Assembly (NCBI GenBank): GCA_017541665.1
Contig: JAFXYP010000073.1
Coordinates: 46,684-110,683, forward strand
Direction of reading: 5' to 3'
DNA: 64,000 nt
Source of the DNA: Lentisphaeria bacterium
GTDB lineage: Bacteria > Verrucomicrobiota > Lentisphaeria > Victivallales > UBA1829
Part shown: piece by piece, positions 42,355-51,245 of the stretch
How the letters are laid out: every line of letters starts with the position of its first letter
Numbering within the stretch: position 1 is the first letter of the stretch
The notes under the pieces: model-generated
What the model was told of the DNA's origin: nothing
The model's database searches: none
What the model saw: only the letters and a program-made list of their open reading frames with translations
Position numbers and translations under genes: made by a program

Positions 42355-43650
42355 ATGGAATATGTGGGACTGATCCTCGCCTTGATCTTCTTCTCGCTTC
42401 TCTTCCTGAACGTCCCGGTCGCCGTGGCCATCGGTTCCGCCACCATGCTCGGCGTGGCGGTCGCGGGCGGCACGTTCCGTCCCGAGATCATCGTGCCGGA
42501 ACGCATGATGTTCGGCATCAATTCGTTCCCGCTGCTTGCGATCCCGTTCTTCGTCCTCTCGGGCATCCTGATGGGGCGCGGCGGCATGGCGCGCCGCCTG
42601 ATCGATTTCGCTTCGGCCCTGGTCGGGCATCTGCCCGGCGGCCTGGCGTACGCCAACACGATCACGTGCATGCTTTTCGGGTCGATCTCCGGCTCGGCGG
42701 GCGCTGCCGTCGCCAGCGTGGGCGGCTTCATGGTCCCGGAGATGGTCGCGAAAGGCTATGACCGGAACTTCTCGACGGCCCTGACGACGACGTCTGCCAC
42801 GACCGGCCTCATCATCCCGCCGTCGAACATCATGATCGTTTACGCCGTGGCCTGCGGCTCGGTCTCGATTGCGGCGATGTTCCTGGCCGGCGTCGTGCCC
42901 GGCATCGTGATGGGGCTGTGCATCATCCTGGCCTGCATCGTGCATGCCATGCGCTCCGGCGCAAAATTCGAAAAGCGGGTGCCGTTCTCCGTCCTCTGGA
43001 CCTCGTTCCGCCGCGCGTTCCTGAGCCTCTTCCTGATGGTCATCATCATCGGCGGCATCCTGAAAGGCATTTTCACCGCCACCGAGGCCGCGGCCGTCGC
43101 CGTCGCCTACGCGTTCATCCTGAGCGTCTTCCTGTACCGTGAAGTCAAGTTCAGGGACCTCCCCGGCATCCTGAGGGAGACCGGGATCACGACCGCCGTC
43201 GTGATGTTCCTGATCGGCGTCAGCTCCTCCATGAGCTGGATCATGACCGTGGCGAACATTCCGGGCACGGTGAGCGACTGGCTGCTGTCCCTTTCCTCCA
43301 GCCCGGTCGCCATCCTGCTCTTCATCAACCTGCTCCTGCTGGTCGTCGGCGCCTTCATGGACATGACGCCTGCCGTCCTGATCTTCACCCCGATTTTCCT
43401 CCCGATCGTGCGTGAATTCGGCATGTCGGACCTCCAGTTCGGCATCATGATGATCGCGAACCTGTGCATCGGCCTCTGCACGCCGCCGGTCGGCACCTGC
43501 CTTTTCATCGGCTGCGGCATCGGCAAGACGTCGATCGCGAAGGTCACCCCCGCCATGATCCCGTTCTGGATCGCCATGCTGGCCTCGGTGCTCATGATCA
43601 CGTATATTCCTGCGCTTTCCAACTGGCTGCCCTCGCTGCTCGGCAAATAA
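42355..43650 (+). CDS. dctM: TRAP transporter large permease subunit (DctM family)
   Basis: 431 residues with about 12 hydrophobic segments. Typical DctM features: SFPLLAIPFFVLSGILMGRGG, FGSISGSAGAAVASVGGFMVPEM, TTTSATTGLIIPPSNIMIVYA, TATEAAAVAVAYAF, and ANLCIGLCTPPVGTCLFIG near the end. Starts 3 bases after the dctQ stop and completes the three-component transporter. The downstream convergent gene ends at 43744. Confidence 0.96.
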   Translation: MEYVGLILALIFFSLLFLNVPVAVAIGSATMLGVAVAGGTFRPEIIVPERMMFGINSFPLLAIPFFVLSGILMGRGGMARRLIDFASALVGHLPGGLAYANTITCMLFGSISGSAGAAVASVGGFMVPEMVAKGYDRNFSTALTTTSATTGLIIPPSNIMIVYAVACGSVSIAAMFLAGVVPGIVMGLCIILACIVHAMRSGAKFEKRVPFSVLWTSFRRAFLSLFLMVIIIGGILKGIFTATEAAAVAVAYAFILSVFLYREVKFRDLPGILRETGITTAVVMFLIGVSSSMSWIMTVANIPGTVSDWLLSLSSSPVAILLFINLLLLVVGAFMDMTPAVLIFTPIFLPIVREFGMSDLQFGIMMIANLCIGLCTPPVGTCLFIGCGIGKTSIAKVTPAMIPFWIAMLASVLMITYIPALSNWLPSLLGK

Positions 43651-43674
43651 GTAGCCGGGGCACATTCCCAGCAC

Positions 43675-43709
43675 AAAAACGGTCGCCGTTTTCACGAACG
43701 GCGGCCGTT
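43675..43709 (-). terminator. Terminator of the MTHFR operon
   Basis: AACGGTCGCCGTT (43678-43690) pairs with AACGGCGGCCGTT (43697-43709) with one wobble; five T follow on the minus strand. It lies between the convergent dctM and MTHFR genes and may serve both. Confidence 0.65.
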
Positions 43710-43743
43710 GATTATATCGGTGGGACAAAGAAAAAGGGAAGGG

Positions 43744-45183
43744 TCAGGGGCGTTCTTCGACGGGCGGCACTGCGCCTTCCTCCAGGGAGGTGTAGTCGAT
43801 GCGGCTGTCGGCGATCCTGAGGCGCTTCGCGTAGATGCATTCCGCATCCATGAGTTCGCAGTCGCCATTCGCCTTGCCGCATCCGCAGGAGCCGTTCGCG
43901 AGTCCCTTCGGGCACGTTTCCGGGCAGACGTAGTCGGTCTGCGGCAGCCTGCACCGGTTGCATCCCCGGCAGGACACGAGGAGCTTCTTGGTCAGGTGGC
44001 GTTCCCGTGCCGGCAGCTTGTCCGCGTTTGCGAAAAGCGCGCCGGCGAGGTTGCGGCGGAATTTCTCCGACCCGGTCAGCGGTCGTATCCCCGAAGCGAG
44101 AGCGAGCTGTTCGGCGGGGAGGTCGGATTCCAGCAGATTGTCGAAAAGGTAGAATTCGTTCGGATAGGGCGCCATGTCGAGCCTGTCGTAGTATTCCGCG
44201 TATGCGGTCCGCCAGTCCTGAAAGGTCCGGAATTCCTGAAACGCCTCGCGGATCTTCTGGAAAATGGTCTCGAGGAGCGCGATGTTCGTGACGCCCGCGA
44301 TCTGGACGGCGCTGAACCCGAGCAGGCGCGCGCCCGCGGCGTGGATCTGGATTCGGCGGAGCTGGGCGGCCTCGAACTGCGCGAACGAATGGTCGCGTTC
44401 CGCTTTCAGCAGGACTTCGAAATCGGGCGAGATGTGGACTCCGTGGAAGGCGCCCGCGCAGAGCTGTTCCGCGTTGTCGGGCGTCAGGAACATCAGCCGG
44501 GCCACGGTCGGGATGTTGATCTCCCGGCGGAAGAGGTTCCAGATCAGTTCCTGGAGCTTCATCATGTCCCAGCCGTACTGGGCGATCAGGTAGTCCGCCC
44601 CGTTGGCGAGCTTGCGGAATATCTTGAACGACTGGGCATAGGCGGATTCCGGCGTGTACTGGTACGGATTGACCGTTGCCCCGATGGAGATCGAGGGAAG
44701 GGCTGCGTCCCGGATCGCTCCGAGCATATTGACGCTTTCCAGAAACACATGTTTGCGGGTCTGCGCGGCGTTTTCTCCGTGTACGGCCGCCCCGGTCACG
44801 GCGCAGAAATTCTTGAATCCCTCGGAATGTGCATGGCGGACCGATTCCAGGATGTCCTTCACCGTATGGTCGCGTCCGTGCAGATAAAGGATGTGGCGGT
44901 CGCGGGAATACCGGCACAGCTCCGAGGCGAACTGCACCATGTCGAGCGCATAGCCCGAGGGCGACTCGTCGACGAATGCGATGGACGCCTTCGGGTGTTC
45001 CTGCGAATGGATCAGATATTCGAAATCGGAGGCGCGGCGCACGGCATCGGACAGCGGCGTGTCGGCGGAGGGGACGGGGAGTTCGGCGATGAGCTGGAAT
45101 TCTCCCAGGTCGAACCTCTGCTTGAACCGGTTCTCATTGGTTCCGTCGAAATTCATTTCCAGCTGGATGGATTCCCGGGTCAT
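43744..45183 (-). CDS. Methylenetetrahydrofolate reductase-like protein with Cys-rich MetV-like C-terminus
   Basis: 479 residues. Residues about 1-350 resemble the MetF TIM-barrel flavoprotein that reduces 5,10-methylene-THF. The family's second strand shows as LIAELPVPSADTP, and HILYLHGRDHTVKDIL, NFCAVTGAAVHG and SISIGATVNPYQ follow the MTHFR pattern. From about 399 the chain is Cys-rich (CRGCNRCRLPQTDYVC, then CPKG and GSCGCGKANGDCEL), like the MTHFR-C-terminal/MetV domain, which in acetogens forms a partner subunit with a metal or Fe-S site. So MetF and MetV look fused. The start overlaps the stop of the hydrolase-like gene by 4 bases. The catalytic Glu of MetF (E28 in E. coli) is not certain here: ELPVP would be the candidate. 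Confidence 0.75.
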   Translation of the reverse strand: MTRESIQLEMNFDGTNENRFKQRFDLGEFQLIAELPVPSADTPLSDAVRRASDFEYLIHSQEHPKASIAFVDESPSGYALDMVQFASELCRYSRDRHILYLHGRDHTVKDILESVRHAHSEGFKNFCAVTGAAVHGENAAQTRKHVFLESVNMLGAIRDAALPSISIGATVNPYQYTPESAYAQSFKIFRKLANGADYLIAQYGWDMMKLQELIWNLFRREINIPTVARLMFLTPDNAEQLCAGAFHGVHISPDFEVLLKAERDHSFAQFEAAQLRRIQIHAAGARLLGFSAVQIAGVTNIALLETIFQKIREAFQEFRTFQDWRTAYAEYYDRLDMAPYPNEFYLFDNLLESDLPAEQLALASGIRPLTGSEKFRRNLAGALFANADKLPARERHLTKKLLVSCRGCNRCRLPQTDYVCPETCPKGLANGSCGCGKANGDCELMDAECIYAKRLRIADSRIDYTSLEEGAVPPVEERP

Positions 45184-46061
45184 GGACGATGCTTTCCTTC
45201 TTCAAAAAATTCCCTGACATTCGTGATGAACTCCGCCGGATCGTCCTCCATGAGGAAGCGTCCGGCAAGAGGCAGTATGACGACTTTCGCGGACGGGAAA
45301 TACTCCGTCCATTTCCGCAGCGCCCGCTTCGTGTAGAGCCAGTCCTTCCCGCCCCACAGGATCAGCGCGCGTTTCTCCCGAAGCGACCAGATCGCCGTCT
45401 CAATCTCGATCATGGACTGCGCCGACTTGTCCTCCGGCGCGCACGGCAGGGAGTTGATGAACTCCATGAGGGCGCAGCGGTCTTCTCTCCGCGGGAACGG
45501 CAGGAGGTAGGCATCGCGGACGATTTTCGGATATCTCCAAGGGGGGCGGAGGAAGAAATTGAACTTGTTGACGAGGATGTTCCCGAGGATGGGAAACTTG
45601 CAGATGCGGAGGCGGAACGGCAGCGAGAAGTCGGAAAAGGACATGGCATTCATGACGATGAAGGACTCGACGCTTTCCGGATGGCGGGCCGCATAGCCCA
45701 TGCCGATCGCCGCGCCGCGTCCGTGCATGACGAGCGTGATCCGGTCGCTGATGCCGAGGTGGTTGAGCAGGCGTTCGAGGTGCTCGATGTGGTTCTCGAT
45801 GCGGTAGTCGAAATGGAGCGGTTTGTCCGATTGCCCGAATCCGAGCTGGTCGTATGCGACGACCCGGCGCGTCGTGCGGAATTCGCGGATGACGCTGCGG
45901 AATGCGAACGCCGACATCGGGCAGGAATGAATCAGGACCAGCGCAGGGCCGGTCCCTTCATCGAAATAACACAGATGCTGGCCGTCGACTTCGAGGAAAT
46001 GTGGTTCAAACGGAAAGATCTCCCGGAACCTCTCCCGTTCCTGTGCACCTGGGGCGGACAT
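45180..46061 (-). CDS. Alpha/beta-hydrolase-fold protein, likely pseudoenzyme (haloalkane-dehalogenase-like)
   Basis: 293 residues with the fold of haloalkane dehalogenase/epoxide-hydrolase-like enzymes: EPHFLEVDGQHLCYFDEG, the oxyanion strand IHSCPMSAFAF, YDQLGFGQSDKP. At the nucleophile elbow, where H-(D/S)-x-G-G is expected, it reads VMHGRGAAIGMGYA (H112-G113-R114-G115), so the nucleophile is gone. At the catalytic His site, where AGHF is expected, it reads AGRFLMEDDP (Arg near 268). The acid-bearing LILWGGKDW is kept. Two of three triad residues are thus replaced, suggesting a non-catalytic or altered protein. It is coupled to the MTHFR-like gene by a 4-base overlap. An enzyme using other residues cannot be excluded. 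Confidence 0.8.
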   Translation of the reverse strand: MSAPGAQERERFREIFPFEPHFLEVDGQHLCYFDEGTGPALVLIHSCPMSAFAFRSVIREFRTTRRVVAYDQLGFGQSDKPLHFDYRIENHIEHLERLLNHLGISDRITLVMHGRGAAIGMGYAARHPESVESFIVMNAMSFSDFSLPFRLRICKFPILGNILVNKFNFFLRPPWRYPKIVRDAYLLPFPRREDRCALMEFINSLPCAPEDKSAQSMIEIETAIWSLREKRALILWGGKDWLYTKRALRKWTEYFPSAKVVILPLAGRFLMEDDPAEFITNVREFFEEGKHRP

Positions 46062-46091
46062 GTCGAGCCGACGGCCTCTTCTGATTGACGG

Positions 46092-47252
46092 TCAATAACG
46101 GTTTCTGGAGCTTCTGGAGCTTCTGCTGTTTCTGGTATTGTTGTTGTAGTTGTTGTTGCGGCGATCTTCGCGTTCGCGTCTTCTTCTCTCGTTTTCCTCT
46201 TCCTGCCTGCGCCTTTTTTCCTCGGCCTCCTGTTTCTTGCGCTCCTTTTCCTCTTCGGCCTTGCGCTTGCGTTCCTCTTCCTTCTCTTTCTGCTGCTGCT
46301 TGTATTCTTCGGCCTTGCGCTTGCGCTCCTCCTCCAGCTGTTTCTTCTTTTCCTGTTCCTCTTCGGCTTTCCGTTTGGCGGCTTCCGCCTTCTCATTATT
46401 TGCTGCGACGGCGGCGGATCCGCCCGTAAGTGCGGCCTTCGCGGTCGAGGAGGTCGGTTTGTTGGTCGCCGTCTTGGCGGACGATGCGGACGGCGCGTTT
46501 TTGACGGGGCCGCCGAAATCGACGGTCATGCCCTGCGCGTTGAATTCCACGGACTGTGCACGGGCGAAGAAGGACTTCATATTGTCGTTCTGCACGAGAG
46601 AGGAAAATCCGTCGATGAAGGTCTTGGTGTTGACGAAGATCGGGAGGCGTCCGATGTCGAGGCGGCTGACGCTAATGTCGAACAGTTCTGCCGGAGCCTC
46701 TTCATTCCGGTTTCCGTTCTCCAGGGGGTAGAAGGTGAAATCGCCGTGAATGGTGTAGATGACCGGGACCTTGTCCTTGAGGGTGATCCAGAGGTAGATC
46801 ACGGATTTGTCCTTCTCTTCGTCGTAGGCGATTTCGGCGGAGTCGACTCTCGCGAAGGCGGGCTCGACGGAGAGGGGCCGCACGACCATTTCCTTGAACA
46901 TGCTGTTGACCTCGGGATAGGAATACGTCACCTTGCCGCTCGTGACCCCGTTGGCCACATTGTCGAATTTCTGACGGGCGGACGCCGCGCTGATGGCAGG
47001 TTCCTCGTATTTGCGGAGGCCGCCGTTGTAGAAGACCACGGCGATGAAGGCGGCGACGACGAGGAGCGCGATGCCGGTGGAGACCGCTTCCTTGATGCGT
47101 TTTTTGGCGAGTTTGATGCTCTTTTCCTTGTTGACGTCCTTCTGAAGCTTGTTCGGGTCGATCGCATCCATATCCAATTTTTCGCCGCAGTCCCGGCAGA
47201 AAATGCTGCCCATCTGGTTCTCGAAGCCGCATTTCTGGCATTTGATCATCAT
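46092..47252 (-). CDS. Zinc-ribbon membrane protein with long charged C-terminal helix
   Basis: 386 residues. A zinc ribbon (CQKC at 5-8, CRDC near 20-23) is followed by a Lys-rich linker and one membrane helix (about 60-78). A domain at about 85-255 has a beta pattern (KVTYSYPEVNSMFKEMVVRPL, VIYLWITLKDKVPVIYTIHGDFTFYPL). The last 115 residues are almost only Lys, Glu, Arg and Gln (from about 285), long enough for a stable single alpha helix, ending in an Asn/Arg/Ser tail. Such a rod would place the tail far from the membrane. No family was recognised. It is transcribed alone from the promoter at 47305-47332, divergent from xseB-mutS. Confidence 0.75.
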   Translation of the reverse strand: MMIKCQKCGFENQMGSIFCRDCGEKLDMDAIDPNKLQKDVNKEKSIKLAKKRIKEAVSTGIALLVVAAFIAVVFYNGGLRKYEEPAISAASARQKFDNVANGVTSGKVTYSYPEVNSMFKEMVVRPLSVEPAFARVDSAEIAYDEEKDKSVIYLWITLKDKVPVIYTIHGDFTFYPLENGNRNEEAPAELFDISVSRLDIGRLPIFVNTKTFIDGFSSLVQNDNMKSFFARAQSVEFNAQGMTVDFGGPVKNAPSASSAKTATNKPTSSTAKAALTGGSAAVAANNEKAEAAKRKAEEEQEKKKQLEEERKRKAEEYKQQQKEKEEERKRKAEEEKERKKQEAEEKRRRQEEENERRRREREDRRNNNYNNNTRNSRSSRSSRNRY

Positions 47253-47304
47253 GGTAGGGGGTGCCTTTCTTGAAAGTGGTAATTGACGGAGACGTAATCC
47301 GTTT

Positions 47305-47332
47305 AATATAGCATTCGGACGCTTTTTATCAA
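47305..47332 (-). promoter_or_regulatory. Promoter of the zinc-ribbon membrane protein
   Basis: Minus strand TTGATA (47332-47327), 16-nt spacer, TATATT (47310-47305); leader about 50 nt. Confidence 0.5.
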
Positions 47333-47392
47333 GGCTGTTTTTCCATCTTTTTTCTTTTTTCAGAAAAAAACCATCTTTCCCGGGCTTTTTAT

Positions 47393-47420
47393 TTGACTAT
47401 CCGGTTTTCGGATGTATAAT
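47393..47420 (+). promoter_or_regulatory. Promoter of xseB-mutS
   Basis: TTGACT (47393-47398), 16-nt spacer, TATAAT (47415-47420). A T6-CAG-A7 element lies upstream at 47355-47370. Confidence 0.65.
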
Positions 47421-47469
47421 TCTTAACACGTTTTTTGTCCAGACTTCTTTTCCGAGGGAGAATTACAAT

Positions 47470-47817
47470 ATGCCGCAGGCCGAAAAGGAATCCGCATCCG
47501 CACGGGACATGTCGTTCGAAGACGCCATGGCCAAACTCGAGTCGCTTGTCCGCTCCATGGAAAGCGGCAGCACGCGCCTGGAGGATGTGATCGCCTCGTT
47601 CGAGGAGGCGAAACGCCTTTCCGTCTACTGCCAGCAGAAACTCGAGACGCTCAAGCGCAAGATCGAGATCCTCACGAAGGACGGGCCGGAAGGCCAGACC
47701 TGGGCGCCGTTCCAGCCCGAAGCCGACGGCGGCGACACGTTCATCCCGCCCGCGCAGGGGAACGCCCCCACCCGGACTGCGGATGATGACGGCGATCCGG
47801 ACAATATCCCGTTCTGA
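47470..47817 (+). CDS. xseB: Exodeoxyribonuclease VII small subunit
   Basis: 115 residues. The conserved small-subunit block SFEDAMAKLESLVRSMESG and STRLEDVIASFEEAKRLSVYCQQKL is at about 16-58 and forms the coiled coil that holds the large subunit (XseA). A disordered tail of about 35 residues follows, longer than in E. coli. It is 11-23 bases before mutS, so the two repair genes are co-transcribed. A GAGGGAG ribosome site precedes the ATG. Confidence 0.94.
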   Translation: MPQAEKESASARDMSFEDAMAKLESLVRSMESGSTRLEDVIASFEEAKRLSVYCQQKLETLKRKIEILTKDGPEGQTWAPFQPEADGGDTFIPPAQGNAPTRTADDDGDPDNIPF

Positions 47818-47828
47818 TTTCCCCCCCG

Positions 47829-50435
47829 GTGACGACGGATATGAGCAGGCCCCCGAAACAGCGTTCTCCCGAGGACTTCGGCGAAAAGAACATCACGCCG
47901 ATGATGAAGCAGTACCTTCAGGCGAAGGCCGAGTCCCCCGCCGATTCCATCCTGCTGTTCCGCGCCGGCGATTTCTACGAGATGTTCTTTGAGGACGCCC
48001 TGCGCGCCGCTCCGATCCTCGACCTGGTGCTGACCCACCGCGCCGGCAACCCGATGTGCGGCGTGCCATACCGCGCCGTCGACGCCTATATCCCGAAACT
48101 GCTTGACGCCGGGCTGAAAGTGGCGGTGGCCGAGCAGATGGAGGACCCCGCGCTCGCGAAGGGCCTGGTCCAGCGCGCCATCACCCGCGTCATCACCCCG
48201 GGCACCATCCTCGACGCGTCGTTCCTGAAGCCCGGCGACAACAATTTCCTCTGCGCGGTCGTGGCCGAGGACAGGGACGTCTACGGGCTCGCCTGGCTCG
48301 ATATCAGCACCGCCGAATTCCAGACCGAACGCCTTGATTCGCGAGAAGCGTTCGAGAGCGAACTCCAGCGCCTCCAGCCGCGCGAATGCCTCCTGCCGCG
48401 TTCCCTGTACGAACAATGGGGGCAGACCGGCGGACGCCCCGTGCTGATCCGCCCCGTCCTCTGGACCCCGCTCGACGACTGGATCTTCTCTTACGAGCAC
48501 ACGTCCGAGCTCCTGAAACGCCAGTTCTCCGTGGCCGTGCTCGACGGCTTCGGGCTGAAGGATTGCGCATGCGGCGTCCGCGCCGCCGGGGCCGTGCTGC
48601 ATTACGCCGGCGAGAACCTGCGCCGCAACACCGGGCACATCGTCTCCATCCGCCGGAACTACAGCGAGAAATATCTCGGGCTCGACCCGGTCTGCCAGCG
48701 CAACCTGGAGCTCGTCGACGCCCTCCACGGCGGCGGCCGCGATGGCACCCTCCTGCAAATCCTCGACCGCACCTCCACCGCCATGGGCTCCCGCCTCATG
48801 CGCAACTGGCTCCTGAAGCCGCTCCGCGACGTCGACGCGATCGTGGAACGCCAGGACGTCGTCGGGCTCATGAAGGACGAGGTCCTGACCCGGCAGGAGA
48901 TCCGCGAGACGCTCCTTTCCATCCGCGACATGGAACGCCTCACTGCCAAGCTCAACGCGGGCGCGGTCAACCCGCGCGACCTCCTCGCGCTCGCGCACAG
49001 CCTTTCCGTCCTGCCCGGCCTCCGCATGATCCTCAACGCCTACGACCTGCCGCTCGTGGAACGCATCCGCGACGGTCTCGGCGACTTCCCCGAGCTCACT
49101 TCACGCATTTTCGCCGCCATCGCCGACGATCCCCCGGCTGACATGGCCGATGGCGGGTTCATCCGCGAGGGCTTCAACCATAACCTCGACGTCTTCCGTT
49201 CGGCCATCACCGACGGCAAGTCCTGGATCGCCGCGCTCCAGGCGAAGGAACAGGAACGCACCGGCATCAAGAGCCTGAAAGTGCATTTCAACGGCGTCTT
49301 CGGCTACTACATCGAAATCTCCAAGAGCAACCTCGCGCGCGTCCCCGACGACTACGTCCGCAAACAGACGCTCGTCAACGCCGAACGCTTCATCACGCCC
49401 GAGCTCAAGGAGATGGAAAGCAAGATCCTCGGCGCCTCCGACAAGGCCGTCTCCCTCGAAAAACAGCTCTTCGAGGAGCTCCGCACCTACGCCCGCACCT
49501 TCACCGGCGAAATCCAGAAGGCCGCCTTCTCCGTCGCCCGGCTCGACGTCCTGGCCGCCCTCGGCGAATGCGCCTCGAAATACCGTTACTGCCGCCCCCA
49601 CGTCGCGGACGACGACGTGCTCCATATCGTGGCAGGACGCCACCCGGTGCTCGACGCGAAGATGGAGAGCGAACGTTTCGTGCCGAACGACACGCTGCTG
49701 GACGGCGCGGAGAACCGCATGATGATCATCACCGGTCCGAACATGGCGGGGAAATCCACCTACATCCGCCAGACCGCGCTGCTCGTCATCATGGCGCAGA
49801 TGGGCTCCTTCATCCCCGCGGACGAGGCGCACGTCGGCCTGGTCGACCGCGTCTTCACCCGCGTCGGCGCCATGGACGACCTTGCGCGCGGCCAGAGCAC
49901 GTTCATGGTCGAAATGATCGAGACCGCGAACATCCTGAACCACGCCACGAGCAGGAGCCTCGTGATCCTCGACGAGATCGGACGCGGCACCAGCACGTTC
50001 GACGGCCTCTCCATCGCGCTCGCCGTCGCCGAATACCTCCTCGACCACCCCGCCGCGCGCGCCCGGACGCAGTTTGCCACCCATTACCACGAGATGACCG
50101 AGCTCGCCCTCACGCGCAAGGGCGTGAAGAACTACAACGTCGCGGTGCGAGAGTACGGCGACCAGATCATCTTCCTGCGCCAGATCGTCCCAGGCGCCGC
50201 AGACAAGAGCTACGGCATCCACGTCGCAAAGCTCGCCGGACTCCCGAACGACGTGATCGTCCGCGCCCGGGAAATCCTCGAAAACCTCGAGGAAAACGCC
50301 ATCGCCGACGCCGGCGTGCCCTCCTACACGCGCCCCATCCTCCGCGAACGCCACGCCAAGTTCCACGCGAAAAAGACGCGCAAAACCACTATGCCGGACG
50401 AGGACGACGAGCCCGAACAGCCCACGCTGTTCTGA
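47829..50435 (+). CDS. mutS: DNA mismatch repair protein MutS
   Basis: 868 residues from GTG 47829; the ATG at 47841 (MSRPPKQ) is an alternative. The mismatch-binding domain has FRAGDFYEMFFEDA (the F-x-E wedge). Domains II-IV follow with FKSLKVHFNGVFGYYIEI-type clamp sequence. The ATPase has the Walker A GPNMAGKSTYIRQ (about 637-647), STFMVEM, DEIGRGTSTFDG (Walker B and signature) and THYHEMTEL. It recognises base mismatches and recruits MutL; no mutL is in the window. Length is normal for MutS1. Confidence 0.98.
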   Translation: MTTDMSRPPKQRSPEDFGEKNITPMMKQYLQAKAESPADSILLFRAGDFYEMFFEDALRAAPILDLVLTHRAGNPMCGVPYRAVDAYIPKLLDAGLKVAVAEQMEDPALAKGLVQRAITRVITPGTILDASFLKPGDNNFLCAVVAEDRDVYGLAWLDISTAEFQTERLDSREAFESELQRLQPRECLLPRSLYEQWGQTGGRPVLIRPVLWTPLDDWIFSYEHTSELLKRQFSVAVLDGFGLKDCACGVRAAGAVLHYAGENLRRNTGHIVSIRRNYSEKYLGLDPVCQRNLELVDALHGGGRDGTLLQILDRTSTAMGSRLMRNWLLKPLRDVDAIVERQDVVGLMKDEVLTRQEIRETLLSIRDMERLTAKLNAGAVNPRDLLALAHSLSVLPGLRMILNAYDLPLVERIRDGLGDFPELTSRIFAAIADDPPADMADGGFIREGFNHNLDVFRSAITDGKSWIAALQAKEQERTGIKSLKVHFNGVFGYYIEISKSNLARVPDDYVRKQTLVNAERFITPELKEMESKILGASDKAVSLEKQLFEELRTYARTFTGEIQKAAFSVARLDVLAALGECASKYRYCRPHVADDDVLHIVAGRHPVLDAKMESERFVPNDTLLDGAENRMMIITGPNMAGKSTYIRQTALLVIMAQMGSFIPADEAHVGLVDRVFTRVGAMDDLARGQSTFMVEMIETANILNHATSRSLVILDEIGRGTSTFDGLSIALAVAEYLLDHPAARARTQFATHYHEMTELALTRKGVKNYNVAVREYGDQIIFLRQIVPGAADKSYGIHVAKLAGLPNDVIVRAREILENLEENAIADAGVPSYTRPILRERHAKFHAKKTRKTTMPDEDDEPEQPTLF

Positions 50436-50467
50436 GTGAGCCCAAAATGCCCCGGATCGCCGCCGGT

Positions 50468-50920
50468 TCAGCGGCGGATGTACATCCGCGTTATTTCCGG
50501 TTTGTCTTCGCTCCGGACCATGCACAGAAACTCCCAGCCGTAACGTTCGTAGAAGCCCGTGTGGTCCGTCACGAGATAGATCGGCGTGATCCCCTTTGAC
50601 CGCAAATCGTCCGCGGCCATGTTCAGAAGCCGTCCGGCGATCCCGCGTCCGCGGTATTCCTCCTCGGTATAGACGGCGCAGACGTTCGGCGACAGGTCCT
50701 TTCTGCTGTGGAAATCGTTTTCGATCACGCCGAGGCCGCCGACGATCCGGCCGCCATCCAGACACAGATACCAGCCGTATTCGATGTCCCGGGCCAAATA
50801 AGCCTCCATGCACTTTAGATAGGCTTCTTCCGGGACTCCCCATTTGAGGTGAAACCATGCCGCGGCCGCCGGCTTCAGTTCATGCCGATCCCGCAGCGTC
50901 ACATATTCATAGTTGTCCAT
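50468..50920 (-). CDS. GNAT-family N-acetyltransferase
   Basis: 150 residues. The acetyl-CoA-binding motif A appears as VCAVYTEEEYRGRGIAGRLLN (the Q/R-x-x-G-x-G/A loop is R-G-R-G-I-A), followed by IYLVTDHTGFYERYGWEFL. The acceptor cannot be told. It is convergent to mutS (stop 32 bases apart) and lies just before the tRNA-Arg terminator. Confidence 0.88.
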   Translation of the reverse strand: MDNYEYVTLRDRHELKPAAAAWFHLKWGVPEEAYLKCMEAYLARDIEYGWYLCLDGGRIVGGLGVIENDFHSRKDLSPNVCAVYTEEEYRGRGIAGRLLNMAADDLRSKGITPIYLVTDHTGFYERYGWEFLCMVRSEDKPEITRMYIRR

Positions 50921-50981
50921 GTCGATCGTGATCCGGTTCCGGTTCCGTTATTTCGCTTTTTTCGATCCTTGTCACGAAAAT

Positions 50982-51019
50982 AAAAAAACACCATCTTTCA
51001 CGATGTGTGAAAAATGGTG
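50982..51019 (-). terminator. Terminator of tRNA-Arg
   Basis: A 13-bp stem (50989-51001 with 51007-51019, one wobble), 5-nt loop, followed on the minus strand by seven T; 16 bases past the tRNA end. Confidence 0.85.
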
Positions 51020-51034
51020 AATCCGAATTCAAAA

Positions 51035-51111
<77 letters not shown>

Positions 51112-51245
51112 ATAATTGAGACGCAAAACAAATCGCGTGATAATACTATACTCCGGTTTCGAAAAAAATCAAGCGGTTTTTCGGAAAAAAAACGCTTTTT
51201 ACTGCATTTTTTCGCCTCTGCGGCACATGGTATCCTGCGTGAGGA

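Noticed and set aside
41800..43728. Minus-strand open frame of 642 codons opposite dctQ and dctM
   Set aside because: His/Asp/Gly/Arg-rich shadow; the plus strand encodes a complete TRAP permease.
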